Below, piece by piece: positions 1 to 7,627 of a stretch of 16,001 bases of DNA. Position numbers and translations under genes: made by a program. This DNA is from an uncultured Synechococcus sp. (GTDB taxonomy: Bacteria; Cyanobacteriota; Cyanobacteriia; PCC-6307; Cyanobiaceae): positions 1 through 16,001 of the forward strand of contig CALJTZ010000517.1 of assembly GCA_937975655.1 (NCBI GenBank), read 5' to 3'. Within the stretch, counting starts at the first letter, position 1. The number at the start of each line of letters is the position of its first letter. Below the pieces are notes generated by a model. It searched no databases and was not told the DNA's origin. It saw nothing but the letters and a program-made list of their open reading frames with translations.

Positions 1-921
1 AACCTGGTGAACACCTGGGCGATGTTGATCATCCCGGCGGCCACGCTTGATGCCTTCGGGCGGTTCGTGGGCAACCGGCGCCAGAGCACCTTGCTGTTGG
101 CCCTGGTGTTCGGGTTGCTGGTGCTCGGCTCCGCGGTGTCCATGGCCGCCGAACAGGCCGGAAACCCGTTGCTGTCCAGCTGGATCAGCGGCGGCAACCT
201 GCAGGGCAAGGAACTGCGCTTGGGGCCTGCACTCACTGGCTTCTGGTCCGTGGTGGGCACCGGCACGATGACCGGCGCCGTGAACGGCTCCATCGATGCG
301 GCGATGCCGCTCACCATCCTCACGACCCTGTTCAACCTCTTGCTGCAGGTGGTGTTCGGCGGCCAGGGCACTGGCGCGGCCTATCTGCTGGTGTTTGCCC
401 TGCTGGCGGTGTTCCTCACCGGCCTAATGGTGGGCCGCACGCCGGAATTCCTGGGCCGCAAGGTGGAGAAGCCCCAGGTGGTGTGGGCCAGCCTGATCCT
501 GCTGATCCACCCGCTGTTCGTGTTGATTCCTGCCGCCCTCACCCTGGCGGGCGGAGCCTCGCTGGCGGGCATCAGCAACCCCGGCTCCCATGGCATCAGC
601 CAGGTGGTGTACGAGTACGCCTCAGCCGCCGCCAACAACGGCAGCGGCCTGGAGGGCCTCAGCGATGGCACTCCCTGGTGGAACCTCACCACCAGCCTCA
701 GCCTTCTCGGTGGCCGCTACCTGCCGATCGCCGCTCTGCTGGCGCTGGCCGATGGCTTCCGCCGCAAACCGGCCCTTGAACCCAGCCCCGGCACCCTGCG
801 CACAGACACCGCCCTGTTCACCGGCATCACGGCCGTGGTGCTGGTGATCCTGGGCGCCCTCACCTTCTTCCCGGTGCTGGCCCTCGGGCCCATCGCGGAA
901 GCGCTCACCCTGGCCTCCTGA
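1..921 (+). CDS. kdpA: KdpA, potassium-binding/translocating subunit of the Kdp ATPase (5' partial)
   Basis: This is the C-terminal part, about 306 residues, of KdpA, the channel-like inner-membrane subunit that selects K+ in the high-affinity KdpFABC pump. The family is about 560 residues long, so roughly the first 45% lies upstream of the window; the frame is open from base 1, so the internal GTG at 7 is not the start. Recognisable family segments are GGNLQGKELRLG, the third selectivity-filter region GTGTMTGAVNGSI (bases about 255-293), PEFLGRKVEKP, and the fourth filter region NPGSHGISQVVYEYASAAAN followed by NGSGLEGL (bases about 578-660). Several hydrophobic helices alternate with these loops. 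It ends at TGA 919-921, one base before the kdpB start, so the two are surely co-transcribed. The identification is very secure. Confidence 0.96.
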   Translation, partial: NLVNTWAMLIIPAATLDAFGRFVGNRRQSTLLLALVFGLLVLGSAVSMAAEQAGNPLLSSWISGGNLQGKELRLGPALTGFWSVVGTGTMTGAVNGSIDAAMPLTILTTLFNLLLQVVFGGQGTGAAYLLVFALLAVFLTGLMVGRTPEFLGRKVEKPQVVWASLILLIHPLFVLIPAALTLAGGASLAGISNPGSHGISQVVYEYASAAANNGSGLEGLSDGTPWWNLTTSLSLLGGRYLPIAALLALADGFRRKPALEPSPGTLRTDTALFTGITAVVLVILGALTFFPVLALGPIAEALTLAS

Positions 922-922
922 C

Positions 923-3019
923 ATGCCCACTTCAACGCGTGTGCTGTTTCCCCGCATGCCGCGGGGGCCCCGCCAAGAGCGCCGTTATCTCGAACGCCCG
1001 CGTCAGCAAGGACTGGTGCGGCGCGCCGTGCTGGAGGCGTTTCGCAAGCTCGACCCGCGCCAGGCGGTGGGCAACCCGGTGATGTTTGTGGTGTGGTGCG
1101 GCACAGCCCTGTGCCTGGCGCTCACCCTCGAGCCACGACTGCTGGATGCGCAGGCGGGCGCGGAAGAGCGGAGCTTCAACGCCCTGATCAGCCTCACGCT
1201 CCTGGCCACGTTGCTGTTTGCCAACTTCGCCGAGGCGCTGGCGGAAGGCCGAGGCAAAGCCCAGGCGGATGCCCTGCGCCGCACCCAGGCGCGCACCCAG
1301 GCGCGGCGTCAACTCGCCGATGGCTCCATCGAACTGGTGGATTCCTCGGATCTGCGCCGCGGCGATCTGGTGCTGGTGCAGGGAGGCGATGTCATCCCTG
1401 CCGACGGCGAGGTGATTGCCGGGGTGGCGTCCGTGGATGAATCGGCGATCACCGGCGAATCGGCTCCTGTCCTGAAGGAAGCCGGCTCCGATGTGGCAGG
1501 GTCCGTCACTGGCGGCACGCGGATCCTGTCCGATCAGCTCACCCTGAGGATCACAGCAGATCCCGGCAAGGGCTTCATCGATCGGATGATCGCGCTGGTG
1601 GAAGGGGCGGAACGCAGCAAAACCCCCAACGAGATCGCCCTCACCGTGCTGCTGGCGGTGCTGACCCAGGTGTTCCTGATCGCCGTGGCCACCCTGTCGC
1701 CGGTGGCGGGATTCCTCCAAAAGGCGCCATCGGTGGTGACCCTGGTGGCGCTGCTGGTGGCCCTGATTCCCACCACGATCGGAGGCCTGCTCAGTGCCAT
1801 CGGCATCGCCGGTATGGACCGGGTGGCCCAGTTCAACGTGATCGCCACCTCGGGCCGAGCCGTGGAAGCCTGCGGCGATGTGAACACCCTGGTACTCGAT
1901 AAGACCGGCACGATCACCCTGGGGAACCGGCTGGCGGAGGAGTTTCTGCCGGTGGGCGGCCACAACGTGGCGGAGCTGGCCGAGGTGGCCTTGGGGGCCA
2001 GTTGCTTCGATCAGACGCCGGAAGGGCGCTCGATCGTGCGCCTGGCCGAGAAGCTCGGCGCCGCCCTGCCCTTTGCGGCTGCCGATGCCAGTGGCATCGA
2101 TTTTTCAGCCCGCACCCGCATGAGCGGTTCCGACACCCCCGATGGCAGCGAGTTCCGCAAAGGGGCCGTGGATGCGATCAAGGGGTTTGTGCGCTCCCGC
2201 GGCGGCCCAGTACCCGATCAGCTGGACCAGTGCTTTGAGCAGGTGTCGCGGTTGGGGGGAACACCCCTGGCGGTGTGCCGCAGCGCCGAGGTGTTCGGTG
2301 TGATCTATCTCAAGGACATCATCAAGCCGGGCATTCGCGAGCGCTTTGATCAGCTGCGGCGCATGGGCATCCGCACGGTGATGCTCACCGGCGACAACCC
2401 GATCACCGCCGGCGTGATCGCCCGCGAAGCCGGGGTGGATGACTTCATCGCTGAGGCCACTCCAGAAGACAAGATCGCCGTGATTCAGCAGGAGCAGAAG
2501 CTCGGCAAGTTGGTGGCGATGACCGGCGACGGCTCCAACGACGCGCCGGCTCTGGCCCAGGCCAACGTGGGCGTGGCGATGAATTCCGGCACCCAGACCG
2601 CCAAGGAAGCCGCCAACATGGTGGACCTCGACAGCGATCCCACCAAGCTGATCGACATCGTGACGATCGGCAAACAGCTGCTGATTACCCGCGGCGCGCT
2701 CACCACCTTCTCGATCGCCAACGACATCGCCAAGTACTTCGCGATCCTGCCGGCTCTGTTCGCCGGAGTAGGACTGGAAGCCCTGAATGTGATGCGGCTG
2801 GCCTCACCCCAATCGGCGATTCTCTCGGCGATGGTGTTCAACGCGCTGATCATTCCGGCCTTGGTACCCCTGGCCTTGAAGGGCGTGAAATTCCGGCCGC
2901 TCAGCGCCGAGCAGCTGTTGCGCCGCAATCTTCTCGTATACGGCGCCGGCGGGGTTGTAGCTCCGTTCGTGGGCATCAAATTGATCGATCTGGCGATCGG
3001 TGCGCTCCGTTTGATCTGA
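923..3019 (+). CDS. kdpB: KdpB, P-type ATPase catalytic subunit of the Kdp potassium pump
   Basis: A 698-residue P-type ATPase that hydrolyses ATP to drive K+ uptake through KdpA. The phosphorylated aspartate is D326 in DKTGT. TGES lies at residues 177-180; S180 corresponds to the serine of this motif (S162 in E. coli) whose phosphorylation inhibits the pump. The hinge motifs MLTGDN (487-492) and GDGSNDAPAL (from G535) are intact. The C-terminal segment from KLIDIVTIGKQLLITRGALT through FSIANDIAKYFAILPALFAG is typical of KdpB rather than of heavy-metal ATPases. Length is close to the E. coli protein (682), with a slightly longer, basic N-terminus. The ATG at 923 is one base after the kdpA stop. 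All catalytic residues seen are present, so the pump should be functional. Confidence 0.97.
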   Translation: MPTSTRVLFPRMPRGPRQERRYLERPRQQGLVRRAVLEAFRKLDPRQAVGNPVMFVVWCGTALCLALTLEPRLLDAQAGAEERSFNALISLTLLATLLFANFAEALAEGRGKAQADALRRTQARTQARRQLADGSIELVDSSDLRRGDLVLVQGGDVIPADGEVIAGVASVDESAITGESAPVLKEAGSDVAGSVTGGTRILSDQLTLRITADPGKGFIDRMIALVEGAERSKTPNEIALTVLLAVLTQVFLIAVATLSPVAGFLQKAPSVVTLVALLVALIPTTIGGLLSAIGIAGMDRVAQFNVIATSGRAVEACGDVNTLVLDKTGTITLGNRLAEEFLPVGGHNVAELAEVALGASCFDQTPEGRSIVRLAEKLGAALPFAAADASGIDFSARTRMSGSDTPDGSEFRKGAVDAIKGFVRSRGGPVPDQLDQCFEQVSRLGGTPLAVCRSAEVFGVIYLKDIIKPGIRERFDQLRRMGIRTVMLTGDNPITAGVIAREAGVDDFIAEATPEDKIAVIQQEQKLGKLVAMTGDGSNDAPALAQANVGVAMNSGTQTAKEAANMVDLDSDPTKLIDIVTIGKQLLITRGALTTFSIANDIAKYFAILPALFAGVGLEALNVMRLASPQSAILSAMVFNALIIPALVPLALKGVKFRPLSAEQLLRRNLLVYGAGGVVAPFVGIKLIDLAIGALRLI

Positions 3020-3028
3020 GGACCTGAG

Positions 3029-3217
3029 ATGAGACGTTTTCTGCACATGCGTTTCTGGCTGCCGTTGCTGCTCGTAGCCGGCACCCTGCTGCTCGCTCCG
3101 CTGTTTCGCAACAGCCAGCCACCCCTGCAAAGCCACAGCCTGGCCCTGCTGCTGTGCGGCACCACTGCCCTCTCGGTCTACCTGTTTGCCGTGATCGCCC
3201 AACCGGAGAAGTTCTGA
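3029..3217 (+). CDS. kdpF: KdpF/KdpG-like small membrane subunit between kdpB and kdpC
   Basis: A 62-residue hydrophobic protein with two predicted membrane helices (about residues 9-26 and 37-57). It ends in YLFAVIAQPEKF (51-62), which matches the KdpF signature, a short helix followed by a Pro-Glu-x-Phe tail. E. coli KdpF is only about 29 residues and precedes kdpA. Here the protein is twice as long, carries an extra N-terminal helix, and sits between kdpB and kdpC. This is the position of the gene called kdpG in the Anabaena kdpABGCD operon. A purine-rich GAGGA lies just upstream of the ATG. Its stop TGA shares one base with the kdpC start (3217). Its probable role is stabilising the KdpABC complex in the membrane. 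Whether it should be named kdpF or kdpG is open. Confidence 0.85.
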   Translation: MRRFLHMRFWLPLLLVAGTLLLAPLFRNSQPPLQSHSLALLLCGTTALSVYLFAVIAQPEKF

Positions 3218-3756
3218 TGTCCTTCAGTGCCCAACTGCTGCGGGGCGTGCGCGTCACGCTCATCCTCTGGCTACTCACCGTGGTGGTGATCACCCTGCCG
3301 ATGCTCGGCCTGGCCAGATTGGTGGCCCCCGATGCGGCCGATGGCAGCCTGCTGCGGCGCGGCGATCAGGTGGTGGGTGCCAGCCTGATCGGCCAGAGCT
3401 TCCGCTCAGCGCGCTACCTGCAGGGCCGCCCCGCCGGTGCTCGCAACCTGGCCGCCAGCAATCCTGAACTGGCGGCCCGCGTGGCCGATGCCGCCAGTGC
3501 TTGGGCACTTGCCGGTGTGGCCAAGCCCGCTCCTGAGCTCCTGCTCGATTCCGCCTCCGGCGTGGATCCCCACATCAGCCTGGTGGCAGCCCGCCAGCAG
3601 TTCCCGCGGCTGGCGCGCGAACGCCAAATCTCCGTGGCCGAGCTGGAGGCCCTGTTGGGCCAGGCCCAGGAAGGCCCCCTGGGACTGCAGGCCATTGAGC
3701 CCGTCGTAAATGTGCTCAGCTTCAATCTGGCCCTTGATTCCCGGCGGCCGTCATGA
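3217..3756 (+). CDS. kdpC: KdpC, potassium-transporting ATPase subunit C
   Basis: A 179-residue protein with one N-terminal membrane helix (about residues 10-35) and a periplasmic domain, as expected for KdpC, which assembles with KdpA and KdpB and assists nucleotide-dependent K+ transport. Family landmarks are GASLIGQSF, SARYLQGRP, NLAASNPEL, VDPHISLVAARQQFPRLAR, ISVAELEALL and, at the end, VNVLSFNLALD. The glycine/serine-rich loop that follows the SxYxxGRP region in E. coli appears shortened. A longer reading frame continues upstream to 3154, but the ATG at 3217 overlaps the preceding stop (TGATG) and begins just before the membrane anchor, so it is preferred. Its own stop overlaps the kdpD ATG (ATGA, 3753-3756), indicating translational coupling. 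Confidence 0.94.
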   Translation: MSFSAQLLRGVRVTLILWLLTVVVITLPMLGLARLVAPDAADGSLLRRGDQVVGASLIGQSFRSARYLQGRPAGARNLAASNPELAARVADAASAWALAGVAKPAPELLLDSASGVDPHISLVAARQQFPRLARERQISVAELEALLGQAQEGPLGLQAIEPVVNVLSFNLALDSRRPS

Positions 3757-4856
3757 TCCGCTCGACCCACCGGCGCGGCCGCCACAAGGTTTTCATCGGC
3801 ATGGCGCCGGGTGTGGGCAAAACCTGCCGCATGCTCGAGGAGGGCAAGGAGCTTCTGCGGGAAGGCACCGATGTAGTGGTAGGCCTACTCGAAACCCATG
3901 GCCGTGCAGACACAGAACGGCAGGCCGAGGGGCTGGAGCAGATCCCGCGCAAACGCCTGCGCTACCAGGAGGTGGATCTCGAGGAGATGGATGTCTCGGC
4001 GGTTCTCGCCCGCAGGCCCCAACTGGTTCTGGTGGATGAGCTCGCCCACACCAATGTGCCTGGCAGCGAGCGGGAGAAGCGCTGGCAGGACGTGGAGATG
4101 CTGCTGCTCTCCGGCATTGATGTGTATTCCACGCTGAACATCCAGCACCTGGAAAGTCTCAATGACCTGGTGGCTGAACTCACGGGTGTGGTGGTGCGGG
4201 AACGGATCCCCAACCGAATGCTTGAGCACGCCGACGAAGTGGTGCTGGTGGATGTCACACCGGAAACGCTGCAGGAGCGGCTCAAGGAAGGGAAGGTTTA
4301 TGCCCCTGAAAAGGTGGGCCAGGCACTGGCCAACTTCTTTCAGCGCCGCCACCTCGTCGCGCTGCGTGAGCTGTCACTGCGGGAAGTGGCGGATCGCGTC
4401 GATAACGACGTTCTCCCCTCGCTCACACCCTTGCGTGAACGGGTGATGGTCTGTTTAGCCAACTACCAAACCAGCAAGCGTCTGCTGCGGCGTGCCGCTC
4501 GACTCGCCGCAGCGATGGATGCCCCCCTGCTCGCCCTCACCGTGCAGGATCCCAACCGTTTTCTCAGCCGCGATGAATCCCTGATTCAGGAGGAATGCCG
4601 GCAGCTCTGCGCAGATGTGGGTGGGACATTCGTGCGCGAGGAAAGTTCCGAGATCCTTCCTACAATCGCCCGTGTGGCCCAGGAGCGGCGCATCACCCAG
4701 ATCGTCCTGGGACAGACCATGCGATCTCGCCTGAAAGCTTTGTTCCGGCGTCCGTTATCTGAGCGGCTGCAGCACCAGTTACGAGGCCAGAGCATTGATC
4801 TGCATCTGATCTCTGAGGGTTCGCCGCCAGCGACAGTGGCGTCAAACGATCTGTGA
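3753..4856 (+). CDS. kdpD: KdpD N-terminal sensor protein with USP domain, no kinase domain
   Basis: A 367-residue cytoplasmic protein equal to the N-terminal portion of KdpD; the E. coli protein is 894 residues. The KdpD domain has a Walker A motif GMAPGVGKT (residues 16-24), a Walker B-like LVDELAHTN (D95, E96), and the KdpD-typical segments DVYSTLNIQHLESLNDLV, VGQALANFF and LRELSLREVADRVD. From about residue 228 (RVMVCLANYQTSKRLLRRAARLA) to the end is a universal-stress-protein-like domain, which in some KdpD proteins binds c-di-AMP. The membrane, GAF and histidine-kinase parts of canonical KdpD are absent. Short KdpD proteins of this kind are known from cyanobacteria such as Anabaena. Here the gene ends in a GTGA overlap with a separate histidine kinase gene, which suggests that the two proteins act together. 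Confidence 0.93.
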   Translation: MIRSTHRRGRHKVFIGMAPGVGKTCRMLEEGKELLREGTDVVVGLLETHGRADTERQAEGLEQIPRKRLRYQEVDLEEMDVSAVLARRPQLVLVDELAHTNVPGSEREKRWQDVEMLLLSGIDVYSTLNIQHLESLNDLVAELTGVVVRERIPNRMLEHADEVVLVDVTPETLQERLKEGKVYAPEKVGQALANFFQRRHLVALRELSLREVADRVDNDVLPSLTPLRERVMVCLANYQTSKRLLRRAARLAAAMDAPLLALTVQDPNRFLSRDESLIQEECRQLCADVGGTFVREESSEILPTIARVAQERRITQIVLGQTMRSRLKALFRRPLSERLQHQLRGQSIDLHLISEGSPPATVASNDL

Positions 4857-5860
4857 CGTTGTCATCTCCGCCCATCACCCTGGTCTGGACGGTCTGGTTG
4901 GTGGTTCTGCTGCTGGAGCTGGCCACACCACCGGGGGTGGTGGTTGGCATCCTGTTTGTCATTCCCCTGTTCCTGGGTGCGGCCCAACGCACAACCCGTC
5001 AGGCCTGGCGGTTTTTCGCGATCTGCTGCGCCTCAACGCTGCTCAATTTGCTGGTGCCCTCTCCGGTGCATCAAAACCTTGTTGCCGTCGTGCTGGATCG
5101 GCTGCTGGTCTGTCTGGGATTGCTGGTCACAACAGCGCTGCTGGTGAACAACCAGCAGCTGCAACAGCAGCGCCGGGCTCTGGATGTGGAGCTGGCCCAG
5201 GCGCAGTTGCGTGGCGATCTGATTGCCACCCTGGCCCACGATCTCAAGACCCCCGTTCTGGGAACCCTGGCCTCGCTCCCGATGCTGGAGCCAGGGCCTG
5301 CCGTTGATGCCATCCGCAGCAGTCAAGAGCGCTGTCTGCGTTTGATCGATGATCTGTTGCAGGTGTTTCGAGCGGAGCAGGAGGGCCTACAGCTGCAGCG
5401 CCGACCCTGCAATCTGCTGACCATTGCGCAGGAAGCAGTCGGCACCGTGGAGCCGATTGCCGCGCAACGGCAGATCACCCTCGTGTTGCGCCAACCCCAG
5501 GCCGGACTGCACCAGATGGCCCTCCATGCCGATCCTTCCCTGCTGCGCCGCCTGATCGAAAACCTGTTGCTCAATGCCGTGCATCACACCCTGAGGGGCC
5601 AGCGGGTGTGGCTGCAGCTGAGCTTCCAGCCAGGTAGTTGGCAGGTGGATGTGCGCGATGGAGGTGCCGGCTTCCCACCCGAGGATCTGCCCAGGCTGTT
5701 TCAACGCTTCTCTCAGACCGGAACCAGCGCCCGCGGCACCGGGCTCGGGCTCTACCTCTGCAGGCTGATCAGCGAAGCCCATGGCGGCAGCATCCATGCC
5801 AGCAACTGCCCCGGCGGTGGCGCCAGGGTTGTGGTGCTGCTGCCTGAGGCAGCTTCCTAA
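4853..5860 (+). CDS. Membrane sensor histidine kinase linked to kdpD
   Basis: A 335-residue sensor kinase. About four hydrophobic segments span residues 8-98, with only short loops, so it probably senses within or near the membrane. A coiled-coil-like QQLQQQRRALDVELAQAQL linker follows. The phosphoacceptor H129 lies in AHDLKTP; the N-box is RLIENLLLNAVHHT, G1 is DGGAGFPPEDLP, the F-box is LFQRFSQ and G2 is GTGLGLYLCRLISEAHGG. The GTG start at 4853 overlaps the kdpD stop by four bases (GTGA), implying tight co-expression. It has neither KdpD ATP-binding nor USP sequence, and its membrane part does not look like the usual KdpD transmembrane domain. It is therefore probably a recruited kinase acting with the short KdpD rather than a simple break of an ancestral gene. 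The partner regulator follows after 13 bases. Confidence 0.92.
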   Translation: MTLSSPPITLVWTVWLVVLLLELATPPGVVVGILFVIPLFLGAAQRTTRQAWRFFAICCASTLLNLLVPSPVHQNLVAVVLDRLLVCLGLLVTTALLVNNQQLQQQRRALDVELAQAQLRGDLIATLAHDLKTPVLGTLASLPMLEPGPAVDAIRSSQERCLRLIDDLLQVFRAEQEGLQLQRRPCNLLTIAQEAVGTVEPIAAQRQITLVLRQPQAGLHQMALHADPSLLRRLIENLLLNAVHHTLRGQRVWLQLSFQPGSWQVDVRDGGAGFPPEDLPRLFQRFSQTGTSARGTGLGLYLCRLISEAHGGSIHASNCPGGGARVVVLLPEAAS

Positions 5861-5873
5861 AGGGGGCCTAAGC

Positions 5874-6518
5874 GTGCACCTGCTGCTGATCGAGGACGAC
5901 GAGGCCTACCAGCTGGCCATGGCGAGCCATCTACGCGAGCTTTCGACGGTGGAGCGGGTGAGCGTGGCAAGCGATGGTGAGGAAGGGCTTGCGCTGTTGC
6001 AGCAGCACCGGGTGGATCTGGTGCTGCTGGATCTCATGCTGCCCGGGATGGGAGGACTAGTCACCTGCCGCCACATCACCTCCGCCGATGTCACCCCGGT
6101 GCTGATCCTCACGAGCCAGGATGATCCCCAGTGGGTGCAGCAGATCTGGCAAGCGGGCGCCCGCGGCTATCTGCACAAGGAACGGGGCTTCGAGCAGGTG
6201 GAGATCGCCATGGCGTCCTTGATGGCTGGCGCCAGTTGGTGGGATCACAAAGCCACCGCCGCCCTGCAGCAAGCATCTGGATCCTTGCCCGCCCCTCGCC
6301 CTCAGCACACCAGCCAACTCGACAACCTCACCTCGCGGGAACGGGAGGTGCTGGCCTGCATCGCCAAGGGCGATGACAACCGCACCATTGCAAAACGTCT
6401 TGGAATTGGAGAAGGGACTGTGCGCAGCCATGTGCACGTGCTGCTGCAGAAACTTCAGGTGAGCAACCGCACTCAGGCCGCGCTGATCTGGCTGGCGTGC
6501 CACATCGAAGGCGCCTGA
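5874..6518 (+). CDS. NarL/FixJ-family response regulator with LuxR-type HTH, in the kdp operon
   Basis: A 214-residue response regulator. The receiver domain has acidic residues E7, D8 and D9, phosphoacceptor D53 in LLDLMLPGMGG, the switch threonine in LILTSQDD, and the conserved lysine in LHKERG. The C-terminal domain, NLTSREREVLACIAKGDDNR then TIAKRLGIGEGTVRSHVHVL, is a LuxR/NarL helix-turn-helix. The frame is open further upstream, but GTG 5874 is chosen because it puts the receiver β1 strand (HLLLIEDD) right at the start and has AAAGGGGG (5860-5867) six bases ahead. Canonical KdpE is OmpR-type (winged helix), so this is not an ordinary KdpE even though it follows the kinase by 13 bases. 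It presumably controls kdp or a wider osmotic/potassium response; its targets are unknown. Confidence 0.93.
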   Translation: MHLLLIEDDEAYQLAMASHLRELSTVERVSVASDGEEGLALLQQHRVDLVLLDLMLPGMGGLVTCRHITSADVTPVLILTSQDDPQWVQQIWQAGARGYLHKERGFEQVEIAMASLMAGASWWDHKATAALQQASGSLPAPRPQHTSQLDNLTSREREVLACIAKGDDNRTIAKRLGIGEGTVRSHVHVLLQKLQVSNRTQAALIWLACHIEGA

Positions 6519-6723
6519 GGCCTCCAACGCGCGCACCAGCGATGGCGACCAACACCCCGACAAACAAACTGAGAGCCAAAATCACGCGCATCGGAGCATC
6601 AGCGTCTCGACCCAGAGGGCTCTCCGGCACCGTTGCACAAGCAAGCGATGGGGTCCTGAAGCAACACCTGAAACCCCCGCGGCTTCGTCAGCCCGCCAGC
6701 ATGGGATTACCCGTGATCACCTC

Positions 6724-6948
6724 GTGCTTCTGAACCCCTTCTGTCCGCTCAGCACGGCCAAGGTGTTGGCCCTCCAGGCCACCGTGCTGCTGCTGCTCAC
6801 CCTGCTGATCAAGGCCAAGATCCGCATCACCGCCTTCTCAGCGCTGGGCTTGTTCCTGCTGCTGCTTCAAACCCTGGTATTCCTGGCCATCGTGGCTGGC
6901 GGGGCAGCGTTCTACGTCACCCAGCAGCGCCGCCCGGCGGCGGTCTGA
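6724..6948 (+). CDS. Small hydrophobic membrane protein, unknown function
   Basis: A possible 74-residue protein made almost wholly of two hydrophobic segments (about residues 12-29 and 36-65) separated by the basic KAKIRI turn, ending in a basic QQRRPAAV tail. It starts with GTG at 6724; no other strong start lies nearby and no clear ribosome-binding site is visible. It ends nine bases before the Nudix gene, so it may be co-transcribed with it. The positively charged loop and the even spread of hydrophobic residues look like a real two-helix membrane protein, but leucine-rich GC-rich DNA can give such frames by chance. I do not recognise a family. Confidence 0.45.
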   Translation: MLLNPFCPLSTAKVLALQATVLLLLTLLIKAKIRITAFSALGLFLLLLQTLVFLAIVAGGAAFYVTQQRRPAAV

Positions 6949-6957
6949 GCCGGAGCT

Positions 6958-7380
6958 ATGGCCCTTGAAGTTGCCCTGGCCATGCTGCAGCGAGAGGGCC
7001 GCTGGTTGATGCAGCTGCGCGACGAGATCCCCTCGATCGTGGCCCCTGGCTGCTGGGGGCTCTTCGGTGGACACCTCGATCCGGGCGAACGACCGGAGCA
7101 GGCCCTGCGGCGCGAGTTACTGGAAGAGATCAACTGGCAGCCCCCGGTGCTGGAACTGGTGATGGTGCATCACATTCACCGGCGCACGGCCCATGTCTTC
7201 CACGCTGAACTGTCGGTGCCGCTGGAGCAGCTGCAACTGCTGGAGGGTCAGGACATGGCCCTGATCAGCGCTGATGAACTGCTGGCAGGATCGATCTGGA
7301 GCACCCGCCTGGGCACCCACCGCCCCCTAGCCGATGGGCTGCTGGAGGTGATGCAACGGGTGTTGGCTCGATCGCAGTAA
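6958..7380 (+). CDS. Nudix hydrolase
   Basis: A 140-residue soluble Nudix-fold protein. The Nudix box covers residues 38-60: G38, E44, then R52-E53-L54-L55-E56-E57-I58-N59-W60. The catalytic REUxEE core, which binds the divalent cation and activates water, is complete; the usual glycine near the end of the box is replaced by N59. Upstream, EGRWLMQLRDE and the GCWGLFGGH segment are the normal β-strands leading into the box. Nudix enzymes hydrolyse nucleoside diphosphates linked to another group (damaged nucleotides, sugar nucleotides, dinucleoside polyphosphates); the substrate cannot be read from this sequence. GGAG lies only two bases before the ATG, so an internal ATG at 6982 is an alternative start, but the β-strand before it supports 6958. 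Confidence 0.88.
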   Translation: MALEVALAMLQREGRWLMQLRDEIPSIVAPGCWGLFGGHLDPGERPEQALRRELLEEINWQPPVLELVMVHHIHRRTAHVFHAELSVPLEQLQLLEGQDMALISADELLAGSIWSTRLGTHRPLADGLLEVMQRVLARSQ

Positions 7381-7399
7381 ACAACTCACGGTCCGAGAG

Positions 7400-7609
7400 A
7401 TGGTGCGGGCCCACGCCTACCCGGAACTGGCCGCCATTAGCAGCTTGAGCCTTATGACCATTGCCCTGTTGCAGATCCCTGGGGCCGTCAAAGACCATCG
7501 CTACAACCTCTGCATCGATGAGCAGATGACACTCAGACATGCCAGCAACTTCGAAGGACCACCGCCTCGCAGAGCGTCGCCAGAAACTGGTCGACCGTGG
7601 CCAAGCTAG
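7400..7609 (+). CDS. Small protein of the REMVRAHAYP family, possibly 5'-damaged
   Basis: The frame from ATG 7400 gives 69 residues with one hydrophobic helix (ELAAISSLSLMTIALLQIPG). It is related to the 64-residue protein at 14043: both share MVRAHAYP, the membrane helix, and an I/VP...D-H...N-x-C-L/I spacing. The similarity continues upstream of this ATG: codons 7385-7399 read LTVRE, matching LSPRE in the other copy. No ATG, GTG or TTG is available upstream in frame before the TGA at 7349-7351. The gene has therefore either lost its original start and is read from an internal ATG, or is a pseudogene. The tail after about residue 40 (PPPRRASPETGRP) has no counterpart in the other copy. It ends 18 bases before the ACR3 gene. 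Function unknown. Confidence 0.5.
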   Translation: MVRAHAYPELAAISSLSLMTIALLQIPGAVKDHRYNLCIDEQMTLRHASNFEGPPPRRASPETGRPWPS

Positions 7610-7627
7610 TTCTGTCGCCCCTGACCC

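Noticed and set aside
932..1963. Long open frame (343 codons) on the minus strand, antisense to kdpB
   Set aside because: The translation is low-complexity, rich in His, Gln, Arg and Gly, with no recognisable domain, as expected for the opposite strand of a GC-rich gene under strong codon bias.
3154..3216. Upstream extension of kdpC
   Set aside because: It overlaps the KdpF-like gene in another frame and adds non-family sequence before the membrane anchor; ATG 3217 fits better.
6328..6630. Minus-strand frame with a hydrophobic stretch (MRVILALSLFVGVLVAIAG)
   Set aside because: Most of it is antisense to the NarL-type regulator, the rest is Arg/Gly-rich without family resemblance, and there is no clear start signal.
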